From the NCBI GenBank assembly GCA_017450125.1, contig JAFSWZ010000017.1:62001-126000 (forward strand): 64,000 nucleotides of DNA, written 5' to 3'. The notes below the pieces were generated by a model. The model ran no database searches and was not told the DNA's origin. It saw nothing but the letters and a program-made list of their open reading frames with translations. This DNA is from Synergistaceae bacterium. Its GTDB lineage: Bacteria; Synergistota; Synergistia; Synergistales; Aminobacteriaceae. This document shows, piece after piece, positions 13,795 through 21,964 of this stretch. The translations under genes were made by a program, and so were the position numbers. Numbering within the stretch: position 1 is the first letter of the stretch; every line of letters begins with the position of its first letter.

Positions 13795-15080
13795 GGCGGG
13801 TAGCTGCGGCGGTGTTGGGATTGATGGTGTTTGCGGCTGAGGGCGAAGCTCTGCCGTCAAGGTACGACCTCCGGGAACTTGGCCGGGTTACGCCGGTACG
13901 TAATCAGGGAGTGCCCGGACCTTGCTGGGCGTTCGCGGCACTGGGAGCGATGGAGAGCAATTACCTCACGCAGAAACTGGGCAAAGCACCTGACCTGTCG
14001 GAACTTCACACGGCCTTCTACACCTACAAGGGCCCGGACAAGAAGCGAACCTTCACTCCTCTGCACAGCTCCGGGACACTGAGCCTCGAGGGCAATGCTT
14101 TCCGTGCGGCGGCACTGCTGATGAGGCTCTCAGGCCCGGCGGACGAGAAGACCTTACGCTACCACACCAACCTTACCGACGCGGAAAAGAAGGCACTTGC
14201 CAAGAAATCACCTGACAGCTTCAAACTTGCGATGAGGCTTCGTGATGTATACTGCTTGGCCGGAAAACGGACGCTTGACGACACCGCCAAGAAGGAACTC
14301 ATCATGAAGCACGGAGCAATAGCCGTGAGCATCTACAGCGATCCGTTCAAGTACCGCACGCGCGGAGGGCACTACACGTACTACAACCCCTCGAACGGCA
14401 AGAACACTGACCACGAAGTCCTGTTAGCCGGATGGGACGATAATTTCCCCCGCACGAGCTTCAAGCCGCAGCCTTCGCGGGACGGAGCGTGGCTCGTGAA
14501 GAACTCGTGGGGTACAATGCGCGGCAGTGAGGACGGGTACTTCTGGATGTCGTACGACCAGCACACATGGGGCGGGACTGCCTTCGTCGTCGAACGCGCT
14601 AACCCCCGCCTGAGGCATTACGGCTATGATGATCTGGGGTACTGCTCGGCAATAAATTACTCGTGGGGGGCAAGCATCTTCCGCGTGAGCACGAACCGCG
14701 AGACCCTCAAGGAAGCTGCATTCTACGCGCCGTCGGACAATCTGTCCTACGAACTCTATGTGTACGACTTGGGCAGCAAGATTCCGGCCTCGCCAGTCGC
14801 AGGGAAACTTGTCTCCAGCACTAAGGGTAGCATCAGGCTCGCGGGGTACTACACGATAACTCTTCCTGAGGCAGTGAGCCTTAGGGGAAGTCAGTACTTC
14901 TCTGTGGTGCTGAAGCTGTCGGGAGGGTATATGCCTGTCGAGAACGTGAGGGCGGGGTACTCCGATAACGCGGAAGTGAATGCACGCGAGAGCTATTTTT
15001 CTCGGGACGGCGTGATGTGGACTGACGGCGTGAACCTGAAGGCTAATGCCTGCGTGAAGGCGTTTACTGTTGTGCGGTGA
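13791..15080 (+). CDS. Secreted C1A (papain-like) cysteine peptidase B
   Basis: A 429-residue peptidase starting at GTG 13791, which overlaps the ATPase stop (GTGA). It has a short signal peptide (about residues 1-20), and the catalytic domain begins almost at once: Gln39 (VRNQG), Cys45 (GPCWAFAA), His208 (TDHEVLLAGWDD), Asn238 (VKNSWGT), all intact. The second half has the same lectin-like beta-rich region as peptidase A (for example YDDLGYCSAINYSWGA, SYFSRDGVMWTDG), but the protein ends there without the Synerg-CTERM anchor, so it is probably released. No inhibitory pro-region is present. As the last gene of the peptide B operon it is the second instance of a C1A peptidase tied to a GG-leader peptide. 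Confidence 0.93.
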   Translation: MRRVAAAVLGLMVFAAEGEALPSRYDLRELGRVTPVRNQGVPGPCWAFAALGAMESNYLTQKLGKAPDLSELHTAFYTYKGPDKKRTFTPLHSSGTLSLEGNAFRAAALLMRLSGPADEKTLRYHTNLTDAEKKALAKKSPDSFKLAMRLRDVYCLAGKRTLDDTAKKELIMKHGAIAVSIYSDPFKYRTRGGHYTYYNPSNGKNTDHEVLLAGWDDNFPRTSFKPQPSRDGAWLVKNSWGTMRGSEDGYFWMSYDQHTWGGTAFVVERANPRLRHYGYDDLGYCSAINYSWGASIFRVSTNRETLKEAAFYAPSDNLSYELYVYDLGSKIPASPVAGKLVSSTKGSIRLAGYYTITLPEAVSLRGSQYFSVVLKLSGGYMPVENVRAGYSDNAEVNARESYFSRDGVMWTDGVNLKANACVKAFTVVR

Positions 15081-15087
15081 AAAAATT

Positions 15088-15109
15088 TCCCCCCGATGTT
15101 CTGGGGGGA
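15088..15109 (-). terminator. Terminator between peptidase B and the Spy-like gene
   Basis: TCCCCCC (15088-15094) pairs with GGGGGGA (15103-15109). The T-run is on the minus strand, so it mainly ends the Spy-like gene; it may serve both convergent genes. Confidence 0.7.
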
Positions 15110-15124
15110 TGATTGCTGCTGCGG

Positions 15125-15655
15125 TTACTCTGCGGGAGCTTCAGGAGCCGGTGCGGGGGGTGCAGGAGGTGCGGGCGGAACGTTGCGGTTGAGTTCCTGC
15201 TGTTTCCTGAAGGCCTCGATGCGGTCTATCTTCTTGCCGAACATCCAGAGCTCGACTTCCTGCTCTGCCTTCTTGAGCTGGCCGAAAATCTCGACAGCCT
15301 TTGCCCTGTCGATGGGCTGTGCTGAGAGTGCTGCTTCAAGGTCAATCCTCAGCTTTGCGGCCTCGACTGCCTTAGCTTTCACGTCTTCGGGCATGTCAGG
15401 AGCGAGCATCATTCCTCTGCGTCCTACGCAATGCCTGCCTCTGCCCTCGAACGGTGCTTCCCTTCCCGCCGCGAACTGCTGACGCTGGCCGGGCTGTCCC
15501 TGCTGGGGCTGTCCTTGCTGGGGCTGCTGCCACTGCTGAGCCTGAGGCGGAAGCCTGCGGGAATTGTCTCGTCCCTGACCTTTCGGCTGGGCAAACGCTG
15601 CTCCGGCAACGCACACTACACACACTACTGCTACGACTGCTAATACCTTCTTCAT
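15125..15655 (-). CDS. Small periplasmic Spy/CpxP/ZraP-like protein
   Basis: A 176-residue secreted protein: signal peptide (MKKVLAVVAVVCVVCVAGAAFA), a Gln/Pro-rich linker (residues about 35-65), then a predicted helical hairpin (MPEDVKAKAVEAAKLRIDLE..RAKAVEIFGQLKKAEQEVELW) resembling the heavy-metal-sensor and chaperone family Spy/CpxP/ZraP/CnrX, and a Pro/Ala-rich tail. These act in the periplasm as chaperones or metal sensors linked to two-component systems; such a system lies 0.8 kb away. AGGAGG is 9 bases before the ATG. The family match is from the helical pattern only. Confidence 0.68.
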   Translation of the reverse strand: MKKVLAVVAVVCVVCVAGAAFAQPKGQGRDNSRRLPPQAQQWQQPQQGQPQQGQPGQRQQFAAGREAPFEGRGRHCVGRRGMMLAPDMPEDVKAKAVEAAKLRIDLEAALSAQPIDRAKAVEIFGQLKKAEQEVELWMFGKKIDRIEAFRKQQELNRNVPPAPPAPPAPAPEAPAE

Positions 15656-15686
15656 TACTGTATACCTCCTGTTGGTTTATCTGCTG

Positions 15687-15992
15687 TTATCTGCTTGGGG
15701 GCATCGGCGGCCTCTGCCCGTTGAAATCCTGCGGTGCTCTCCTGTCTCCCGAGTTCGGAGGCGGAGGCGGCATCCTTCTGTCTCTGCTCGCTGGCGGTCT
15801 CTGTCCGTTCGGCGGAGGGGGCATCCTGCGGTCTCTGCTCATCTCCGGCGGAGGCGGCATACGTCTGTCCTGCGAAACCAGAGGCGGCTTCCTGTCGTCC
15901 GGCCTTGCGGGCGGCTTCGCGGCGGCTAATGCTGTCCCGGAAACTGCCAGCACTCCAGCTGCTGCAAGCACCGCTATAACTTTACCCTTCAT
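15687..15992 (-). CDS. Secreted Pro/Arg-rich low-complexity protein
   Basis: A 101-residue protein: a signal peptide (MKGKVIAVLAAAGVLAVSGTALA), then only low-complexity sequence built on the unit DRRMPPPP (four imperfect copies) with Arg, Asp and Pro dominating. The start at 15992 is preferred over GTG 15998 because the GGAG site is 9 bases from it. No fold is expected; it should be disordered in the periplasm. It lies between the Spy-like gene and a second Pro-rich gene on the same strand, with its own ribosome site. Function unknown; envelope stress or metal binding is suggested only by position. Confidence 0.65.
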   Translation of the reverse strand: MKGKVIAVLAAAGVLAVSGTALAAAKPPARPDDRKPPLVSQDRRMPPPPEMSRDRRMPPPPNGQRPPASRDRRMPPPPPNSGDRRAPQDFNGQRPPMPPSR

Positions 15993-16013
15993 GTTCACGT
16001 TCTCCTTTCTGTC

Positions 16014-16361
16014 TTACCTGTGTGGCGGAGGGGGCGGCATGTGTCCTCTTCCGTGCGGTTCTCCGTGATGCGGAGGCGGGGGCATGTGGCCTCTTGGTCC
16101 GTAACCGTACTGCGGAGGCGGAGGCCTGTGGTCTCCCGGTCCGTAGCCGTACTGCGGGGGAGGCGGTCTGTGGTCTCCCGGCCCGTAACCTTGCGGAGGA
16201 GGCGGGGGCATGTCTCTGCCTCTGTCTTCGGGGGGTCTCCTGAATGCTACCTCCACGCTCTCTAACTCTATTCCTCCTGCATGAGCCGGAAGAGTTCCGT
16301 ACATTACGCTTCCTACTGCGATTGCCGCTATTGCTATTACGTACTTCTTGGTTTTCGTCAT
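16014..16361 (-). CDS. Secreted Pro/His/Gly-rich repeat protein
   Basis: A 115-residue protein starting at 16361 (AAGGAGG is 8 bases upstream). A signal peptide (TKTKKYVIAIAAIAVGSVMYGTLPAHA) is followed by repeats of GPGDHRPPPPQYGY and a tail rich in His, Pro and Gly (HHGEPHGRGH). The regular His spacing would suit metal binding (nickel, copper or zinc), which is an inference. It is divergent from an OmpR/EnvZ-type system whose start is 98 bp away, and such systems often control the gene next door. Confidence 0.65.
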   Translation of the reverse strand: MTKTKKYVIAIAAIAVGSVMYGTLPAHAGGIELESVEVAFRRPPEDRGRDMPPPPPQGYGPGDHRPPPPQYGYGPGDHRPPPPQYGYGPRGHMPPPPHHGEPHGRGHMPPPPPHR

Positions 16362-16458
16362 TTCGTTCGACCTCCTTGCTTCAACGCTGATAGAATAATC
16401 CCGTTTTGTGAATGCAATGTGAAGTGAAAATGTGATTCTTGTGAAGGAGGATATATTC

Positions 16459-17142
16459 ATGAAGCTGCTTATCGTTGAGGATGAAGCCTCAATCGCCGAA
16501 GTCCTCATCGCTTACGCAAAGCACGACGGCTTTGAGACTGCTTATGCTTCCGACGGGCTTGCTGCTCTGGAGATTTTCGCCCATGATGATATTGACCTCG
16601 TGATTCTTGACCTCATGCTACCCAAACTCTCGGGCGAGGAAGTCTGCAGGAGAATCCGCGAGAAGTCCTCAGTGCCGATCATCATGCTCACGGCCAAGAC
16701 CAGCGAGTCCGACGTTGTTGAGGGGCTCGACTTGGGGGCTAATGACTACGTCGCAAAACCATTCAGCACACGAGTACTGATGGCACGTGTCAGGGCACAG
16801 CTCCGGCCAAGAGAAACGCGCGACAACATCGCCTCAGGAGTCTGCGCTGGCGGAAGGATAGAGATTGACCCGGAACGCGTCGAACTACGCAAAGACGGCG
16901 TACCTGTCCCAGTAACTAAGAGCGAGTTCCTTATCTTCTCGACGCTGGCTTCACGGCCTATCCGCACGTGGTCGCGCGAAGAGATAATAAGATCCGCGCT
17001 CGGTGATGACTATGACGGCTTCGACAGAACCATAGACACCTACATCAAGAACCTCCGCAAGAAGCTGGCAGAGCCCGGCCACGAAAACGGCTGGATAAAG
17101 ACGATTTACGGCTTCGGCTACAGGTTCGACGATGATAAATAG
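16459..17142 (+). CDS. OmpR-family response regulator
   Basis: A 227-residue regulator. The receiver domain has LLIVEDEAS, phospho-acceptor Asp in LVILDLMLPKLSGEE, MLTAK and Lys in VAKPFS. The C-terminal winged helix has RPIRTWSREEIIRSALG, DRTIDTYIKNLRKKL and IKTIYGFGYRF, all typical of OmpR/PhoB. ATG 16459 is chosen because AAGGAGGA lies 9 bases ahead. The gene overlaps the histidine kinase by 11 bp, so they are a pair. Likely targets are the three secreted proteins on the other side of the shared intergenic region. Confidence 0.93.
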   Translation: MKLLIVEDEASIAEVLIAYAKHDGFETAYASDGLAALEIFAHDDIDLVILDLMLPKLSGEEVCRRIREKSSVPIIMLTAKTSESDVVEGLDLGANDYVAKPFSTRVLMARVRAQLRPRETRDNIASGVCAGGRIEIDPERVELRKDGVPVPVTKSEFLIFSTLASRPIRTWSREEIIRSALGDDYDGFDRTIDTYIKNLRKKLAEPGHENGWIKTIYGFGYRFDDDK

Positions 17143-18505
17143 ATCCTTGCGCGCACACTTCTTAGGGCTGTACGTCATGCTTGCTGTGCTCTCGGGGATA
17201 GTTGTTCCGGCGTTAAGCGTGATGCTCAGCGTCCACACGTTCAGGCTGTACCAGATAAACCGGCGGCAGGCTGACCTCGAGAACTTAGGCGACTCGCTCT
17301 CTGCTCTGTATGCTGAAGAAGGCGGAGTCTGGAAGCGCAGGAGGGTGATGGACATTCTGCGTCCTGCTCCGCAGTGGGCGGGGATGACGATAACGCTGAT
17401 TGACGGCAGGAACAGCGAGGTGTTCACGCTTCGCCCGATGATGCAGAACAATCACGGCGGGAGACGCTCGACACCTCCTGCTCCTGAACCTACAGCGTCA
17501 GAGACCGAACGCATCACCATCACGCTCCCGAAAAACATCGGCAGGCTGGAGATTGAGCGTCAGCTTCCGACGGGACGCTATGAGCAGTCGTTCATCTCCT
17601 ACCTCACGCGCTACAACCTGTGCGGTGCGTTAATCATGATTGCCGCCGCGTGTACTCTGGGCTGGTTCGTTGCGGGAAGGCTGAGCCGTCCTGTGATACG
17701 TGCAATCGAGCGCACGAAGAGCATTGCGCGCGGGGAATACGGCGCGGACGAGCCGGAACACAGCATCGGCATCAGGGAGCTTGACGCACTCACTCGTGGT
17801 GTCGAGGACTTAGGGAGGTCTCTTGCGGGTCAGGAGAAGCTGAGACGACGGCTGATGGTTGACGTTGCCCACGAGCTGAGGACTCCGCTGACGGTTACGA
17901 GGACGCAGATTGAGGCCATCACGGACGGAATACTCGAGCCCACGCCCGAGAGATTAACCCTGTGCGTGAACGAGATGCAGAGGCTGGCTGACCTCATCGG
18001 GAATATCGACGTGCTGACGAGGCTTGAGGGGGAAACTCTCACGATTCACACGGAGAGCACGGACATGAAGAAGTTTCTTGAGCCGGTGATGGAGTCTTTC
18101 AGGCCGCTGTTCGGCAAGGCAGGGATAGAGCTTTCGGCAGAGCTTGAGGGCGAGTGCACTTGCGAGGTTGACCGTGAGAAGTTCCGGCACGTAATCGACA
18201 ACCTCCTGAGCAACGCACTGCGCTACACTGACGAAGGCGGAAAGGTCAGCGTGAAGCTCCGGCGCGGGGGTGAGAACGTAATCATCTCAGTGAAGGATAC
18301 GGGCATCGGCATAGCGGAGAAAGACCTGCCCAACATCTTCGAGCGTTTCTACAGGGCGGACGAGTCGAGGACGCGCGTTACGGGAGGCAGCGGCGTGGGG
18401 CTGGCAATCGTGAAGGCGGCGGTTGAGGCGCACGGCGGGAAGATAAGCGTTGAGAGCACTAAGGGAGAAGGGAGCTGCTTCACTATCACGCTCAAACAAG
18501 CCTAA
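17132..18505 (+). CDS. Sensor histidine kinase (EnvZ/CpxA type)
   Basis: A 457-residue membrane kinase: a first membrane helix at residues 9-33, a periplasmic sensor region to about 165, a second helix about 166-188, HAMP, dimerisation domain with phospho-His in VDVAHELRTPLTVTR, then N box NLLSNALRYT, G1 DTGIGIAEKD, F box FERFYRADES and G2 GGSGVGLAIVK. All catalytic motifs are intact. The sensor region contains Arg/Pro-rich stretches but no recognised domain. Its start lies inside the regulator's last codons. Together with the Spy-like and Pro-rich neighbours it looks like an envelope-stress or metal-sensing system. Confidence 0.93.
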   Translation: MINRSLRAHFLGLYVMLAVLSGIVVPALSVMLSVHTFRLYQINRRQADLENLGDSLSALYAEEGGVWKRRRVMDILRPAPQWAGMTITLIDGRNSEVFTLRPMMQNNHGGRRSTPPAPEPTASETERITITLPKNIGRLEIERQLPTGRYEQSFISYLTRYNLCGALIMIAAACTLGWFVAGRLSRPVIRAIERTKSIARGEYGADEPEHSIGIRELDALTRGVEDLGRSLAGQEKLRRRLMVDVAHELRTPLTVTRTQIEAITDGILEPTPERLTLCVNEMQRLADLIGNIDVLTRLEGETLTIHTESTDMKKFLEPVMESFRPLFGKAGIELSAELEGECTCEVDREKFRHVIDNLLSNALRYTDEGGKVSVKLRRGGENVIISVKDTGIGIAEKDLPNIFERFYRADESRTRVTGGSGVGLAIVKAAVEAHGGKISVESTKGEGSCFTITLKQA

Positions 18506-18586
18506 AAGCTCATAAGGATTAAGGCGGTGCGTGATATACTTCAACAACTTATCATCACAATCAAGGAGTGTACGTGTCAGGTGAAA

Positions 18587-19660
18587 ATGTCTGTACCTGT
18601 TTTGAGAATAGGGAAATACCAGCCTCGTTATCCTCTTATTCAGGGCGGGATGGGAGTCGATATATCCGGCCCTAACTTGGCGGGGCATGTTGCGAAGTGC
18701 GGAGCGATAGGCACAATAGCCAGCGTAGGTATTGCGCACAATTCTCCTCTGTTCTCTGTCGAGGCGCACAATTATTTTGACGTAAACGAGATAGTTATCA
18801 GGGAAGCTGTCGCGAAGGCGAAGAGCATTGCAGGCCCTGAAGGGATAATCGCGGTGAACTGCATGGTGGCTCTGACGGACTATGACAGGCAGGTGCGTTC
18901 GTCGGCTGAAGGAGGGGCGAACATAATCATCTCTGGTGCGGGACTGCCCTTGAGACTGCCGGACTACACGAAGGATTTTCCTGATGTCGCGCTTGTGCCG
19001 ATAGTGAGTTCTGCGAAGGCCGCGAGCCTCATCACCCGGCACTGGGAGAAAAAGTATCACCGTGTGCCTGATGCGTTCGTCGTGGAAGAGCCTGCGACTG
19101 CGGGCGGGCATCTGGGAGCAATGACAATCGAGCAGGTTTACGACCCTGCGCTGCGTCTGGAGAACGCTGTTCCCGACGTGGTGAGGTATGTTGCCGAAGA
19201 GATGAAGAGCGACATTCCCGTGATAGCCGCCGGAGGAATCTGGGACAGGTCGGATCTCGAGAGAGTCTTTGCGCTCGGAGCTAAGGGCGTGCAGATGGGG
19301 ACGCGTTTTGCGTGTACGGTCGAGGGCGATGCGTCGGACAGGTTCAAACAGGCGTACATCGACGCGAAGGAAGAGGACGTAGTTCTGATTCACAGCCCAG
19401 CAGGACTGCCGGGAAGGGCGATAAAGAATCCGTTTGTGGCCAAGTACCTTGAAGGCGAGGTTGAGAGCAAGCCATGTTTCGCGAACTGCCTGACGCACTG
19501 CCGGTACAGGAAGACAAGGGAGACGTTCTGCATTGCGGCGGCACTTGTTGACGCGCAGGTCGGGAACTGGGAGACGGGGCTGTTCTTCTGCGGGAGCAAC
19601 GTCGTGAAGGTGAACAAGGTCGAACGTGTTGCGGACATTATTGCCGAGCTGTTCGAGTAA
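18587..19660 (+). CDS. Nitronate monooxygenase / 2-nitropropane dioxygenase-like flavoprotein
   Basis: A 357-residue TIM-barrel flavoenzyme: RYPLIQGGMGVDISGPNLAGHVAKCGAIG split over the N-terminal FMN site, a central EEPATAGGHLG with the His typical of the family, and IPVIAAGGIWD then GAKGVQMGTRFACT at the phosphate-binding end. Close relatives include NMOs and FabK-type enoyl-ACP reductases. The C-terminal Cys cluster (CFANCLTHCRYRK..FC) is seen in a subgroup of anaerobe proteins and could bind a cluster; this is inference. The start could be 18581 (GTG) or 18587; AAGGAG lies upstream. Substrate not determined. Confidence 0.85.
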   Translation: MSVPVLRIGKYQPRYPLIQGGMGVDISGPNLAGHVAKCGAIGTIASVGIAHNSPLFSVEAHNYFDVNEIVIREAVAKAKSIAGPEGIIAVNCMVALTDYDRQVRSSAEGGANIIISGAGLPLRLPDYTKDFPDVALVPIVSSAKAASLITRHWEKKYHRVPDAFVVEEPATAGGHLGAMTIEQVYDPALRLENAVPDVVRYVAEEMKSDIPVIAAGGIWDRSDLERVFALGAKGVQMGTRFACTVEGDASDRFKQAYIDAKEEDVVLIHSPAGLPGRAIKNPFVAKYLEGEVESKPCFANCLTHCRYRKTRETFCIAAALVDAQVGNWETGLFFCGSNVVKVNKVERVADIIAELFE

Positions 19661-19673
19661 GCGGGAAAAAATT

Positions 19674-19704
19674 ATCCCCCTGCCTCTGAGTGAGACGGGG
19701 GGAT
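19674..19704. terminator. Convergent terminator
   Basis: ATCCCCC (19674-19680) pairs with GGGGGAT (19698-19704), with T-rich flanks on both strands. It lies between the convergent NMO-like and GLUG-protein genes. Confidence 0.7.
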
Positions 19705-19718
19705 TTGTTGTTAAGACG

Positions 19719-21278
19719 TTATGATTGTTTCCGTGCGGCCAGCAAGAGCACCAGCACAGCAAAGCCCGCGAGGTTTAACGTTGAAGTACAGCCGCCGCTG
19801 CCGCCGCTTGACCCGGTTTCGAGTGGGCTGGGCTTGGCGAGGTAGAGGCTGAAAGGTTGTCCTTCCTTGAGGAAGCCGTCCATGAGTAACTCGCGCGATT
19901 CGAAGGAAGTAATCTTGTCGCCTGTCATGTTGAGTATTTCCCATGCGTTTAACAGCTCGCTTACGATTGGCGCGCTGGCATCGTCATCAGATTCGTTGAG
20001 GCCGTAGAACTTGTAGTCGCTGATGTTTTTGTCCTTAAGCAGTCCGTACAGTTCATCATCGAACTTAATCTTGAACACGTACCATCCTTCTTGGTCGACA
20101 GAAAGAGTGTTGAGCTTGCCGACTAGTTCGCTGCCGTCGTTCTTGACGTATTCGAGCATGGTCTGTGTGGGCTCCTGCTGGGGCGTGATGTTTGCGGAGG
20201 TGAGAATGTTGAGCCGGGACACGTCGACATTAACGGCTTGGGCTGCCTTCTCGAGTATGTCCGGCGCGAGTTCAACGGGCTGGATTGTGCCGGGCGGGAG
20301 CTGTGATGTTGTGGGCTGGTCGTAACTAACAGGGTCGGGCGTTGTGGAGCCGCTACCTGCTTCAGGATACTGGGGCGGCCAAGTGTTGCCAGACAAATTT
20401 ACTTTTGAATCTGAGACTCCTATTATTCCGCCTTTCCAGCTTGCCTGCCCCTCGAGTACAGCATGAGACGTACAATTTGTGATTGAACTTGTACTAAAAA
20501 CTGCAGTACCCATACCGGCAATACCACCGATATACCCGGGATACATGTTCTGAGTACTCTGCTGAACATTACAGTTTATGATTACTCCTTCAGAAGTTGT
20601 GCAGTTCTCTATATGCCCATCAGCCAACAGAGCCACGATTCCTCCTGCATTTGCGCTTGTCTCTCCTGAAACATTAATTTTTCCGCTGAATGTGCAATTC
20701 TTCACAACAGCTTTGTTTTCAGAAGAAGCGAAAGCTGACGGCGTAATGTGACCTACTATGCCGCCTACCGCATCCCTTCCCTCAACAGTCCCAGTGAAGC
20801 TGCAGTTTTCTATAGTGCCGCTCTGCAAGGCTAAGACAATTCCTGCTGCTTGCGACGAATCTTCATCGCGAACACTGCCTGTAACCTTGAGATTCCTTAT
20901 AGCAACGTTATCAGTGCTTACAACTGCAAATATAGCGGCTGTGCTGCCTATACTTTGAGTATGCGTAATATTTACTTTCACCGTGTGATTCTGTCCGTCA
21001 AGGTGGCCGTAAAAGGAAGTGGCATCGTTCATGTCAGATTCTGCCGAAAGGTCTAAATCCACAGTGAGCTTGTAGTACTTGCTACCATCTGAATACCTGT
21101 CAGAGCGCACACTAGATCTCTCCCTCATCAGCATAAAGTCTTCAACGGAGTCAATCACATACGCCGTCTCCCAACTGTCCCCATCATTGCCTTCGTCGTA
21201 GTACGCCGCAAAAGCAGGAACGCACCACAACACCCCGAGCGCAATCACGCCCAGCAACACCGCAAAACCTTTCCTCAT
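19719..21278 (-). CDS. Surface GLUG-repeat protein with Synerg-CTERM tail
   Basis: A 519-residue secreted protein. After the signal peptide (residues 1-24) comes a region of repeated short beta strands with GLUG-like and pectate-lyase-like motifs (FYGHLDGQNHTVKV, AIRNLKVTGSV, IENCSFTGTVEGRDAVGGIVGHI, GYIGGIAGMG), expected to form a right-handed beta-helix. A Pro-rich linker (about 325-350) leads to an alpha/beta-looking domain, and the tail is SSGGSGGC, a hydrophobic helix and Lys/Gln. That tail matches the Synerg-CTERM signal also seen at the end of peptidase A. Related repeat proteins are adhesins or bind surface sugars. AGGAGG precedes the ATG. It is a single-gene unit. Confidence 0.83.
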   Translation of the reverse strand: MRKGFAVLLGVIALGVLWCVPAFAAYYDEGNDGDSWETAYVIDSVEDFMLMRERSSVRSDRYSDGSKYYKLTVDLDLSAESDMNDATSFYGHLDGQNHTVKVNITHTQSIGSTAAIFAVVSTDNVAIRNLKVTGSVRDEDSSQAAGIVLALQSGTIENCSFTGTVEGRDAVGGIVGHITPSAFASSENKAVVKNCTFSGKINVSGETSANAGGIVALLADGHIENCTTSEGVIINCNVQQSTQNMYPGYIGGIAGMGTAVFSTSSITNCTSHAVLEGQASWKGGIIGVSDSKVNLSGNTWPPQYPEAGSGSTTPDPVSYDQPTTSQLPPGTIQPVELAPDILEKAAQAVNVDVSRLNILTSANITPQQEPTQTMLEYVKNDGSELVGKLNTLSVDQEGWYVFKIKFDDELYGLLKDKNISDYKFYGLNESDDDASAPIVSELLNAWEILNMTGDKITSFESRELLMDGFLKEGQPFSLYLAKPSPLETGSSGGSGGCTSTLNLAGFAVLVLLLAARKQS

Positions 21279-21383
21279 AACTACCTACCTCCTGTGTGAA
21301 TACAATAAATGCACCAAGCCCACAGCATTCCACAAACGCCCTCGAACTCAGCGCATAACCCTAAATAAGCACACAACTACTGA

Positions 21384-21517
21384 TTACCTTTGCCCTGCAC
21401 TGTGTTATAATTTACGCAGGATAAGGTAAGTGGCACACAACCACAAAAGTCATGTGCTTAATGGTATTTTCGCAAATGTAATTATAGCACAAAAAAGCCT
21501 TGTCCTAGTTTTTTGTG
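21384..21517 (+). ncRNA. Possible small transcript (promoter to terminator, no ORF)
   Basis: On the plus strand TTACCT (21384-21389), 16 bp, TATAAT (21406-21411) looks like a promoter. The next structure is the inverted repeat at 21488-21517, giving a potential transcript of about 100 nt with no convincing ORF. Neither flanking gene is on this strand. The promoter may be a chance match. Confidence 0.25.
21488..21517 (-). terminator. Terminator of the tyrS-recX operon
   Basis: CACAAAAAA (21488-21496) pairs perfectly with TTTTTTGTG (21509-21517) around a 12-base loop. It lies 21 bp after the recX stop and can work on either strand. Confidence 0.55.
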
Positions 21518-21538
21518 TATACGAATCTTCCGTCCCAG

Positions 21539-21964
21539 TTACTCGGAATTTCTCTGCTCCACCGCAGAACGTACCGCCCGACTCGTGAAGCCCCTGCTCA
21601 TTAACCGTGAAGTTATCTTCCTCTCCTCAACTCCTGAAGCCCGCCACGACTCCGCAAGCTCCCGCGCCCTCTCTCCTTCGTCCTCTACCTCGTCAAGTGC
21701 ATCGTCAATGTCCGCCCGTGAGACTCCCCGTGCAGAAAGTTCGTGCGCAATCTTCAGGTTTCCCCACTGCAGATGCCCGTCCGCAAACAGCCTCGCAAAC
21801 GCTTCATCGTCCACCAGCCCCATGCTCTCCGCCTCAGCCATCAGCGCGTCAACCGCCTCAGCAGGTGCGTGTGCCCTCTCCAGAAACCCCAGAGCCTGCC
21901 GCCGCGTACTTGGCCGCCGTAGAAGCGTGCTGAACAGCCCTTCCCTCAGTTCCTCGAACGTCAT
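21539..21964 (-). CDS. recX: RecX-like regulator of RecA
   Basis: A 141-residue protein with the RecX three-helix repeat pattern: RRPSTRRQALGFLERA, then LGLVDDEAFARLF-type (here MGLVDDEAFARLFAD), KIAHELSARGVS and KITSRLMSRGFTSRAVRSAVE. RecX proteins bind RecA filaments and limit recombination. Its start overlaps the recG stop (ATGA), and it is the last gene of a long operon, followed by an A/T-stem terminator. No recA gene is in the window. The N-terminal domain is slightly short for the family, so the call is good but not certain. Confidence 0.8.
   Translation of the reverse strand: MTFEELREGLFSTLLRRPSTRRQALGFLERAHAPAEAVDALMAEAESMGLVDDEAFARLFADGHLQWGNLKIAHELSARGVSRADIDDALDEVEDEGERARELAESWRASGVEERKITSRLMSRGFTSRAVRSAVEQRNSE

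Noticed and set aside
6483-15080. Integrated mobile element at tRNA-Val
   Set aside because: No integrase, transposase or duplicated tRNA end was seen, although the island begins beside the tRNA.
18287-19762. 491-codon minus-strand ORF
   Set aside because: It is the mirror of the kinase end and the NMO-like gene, spans two real genes and a terminator, and has no domain.
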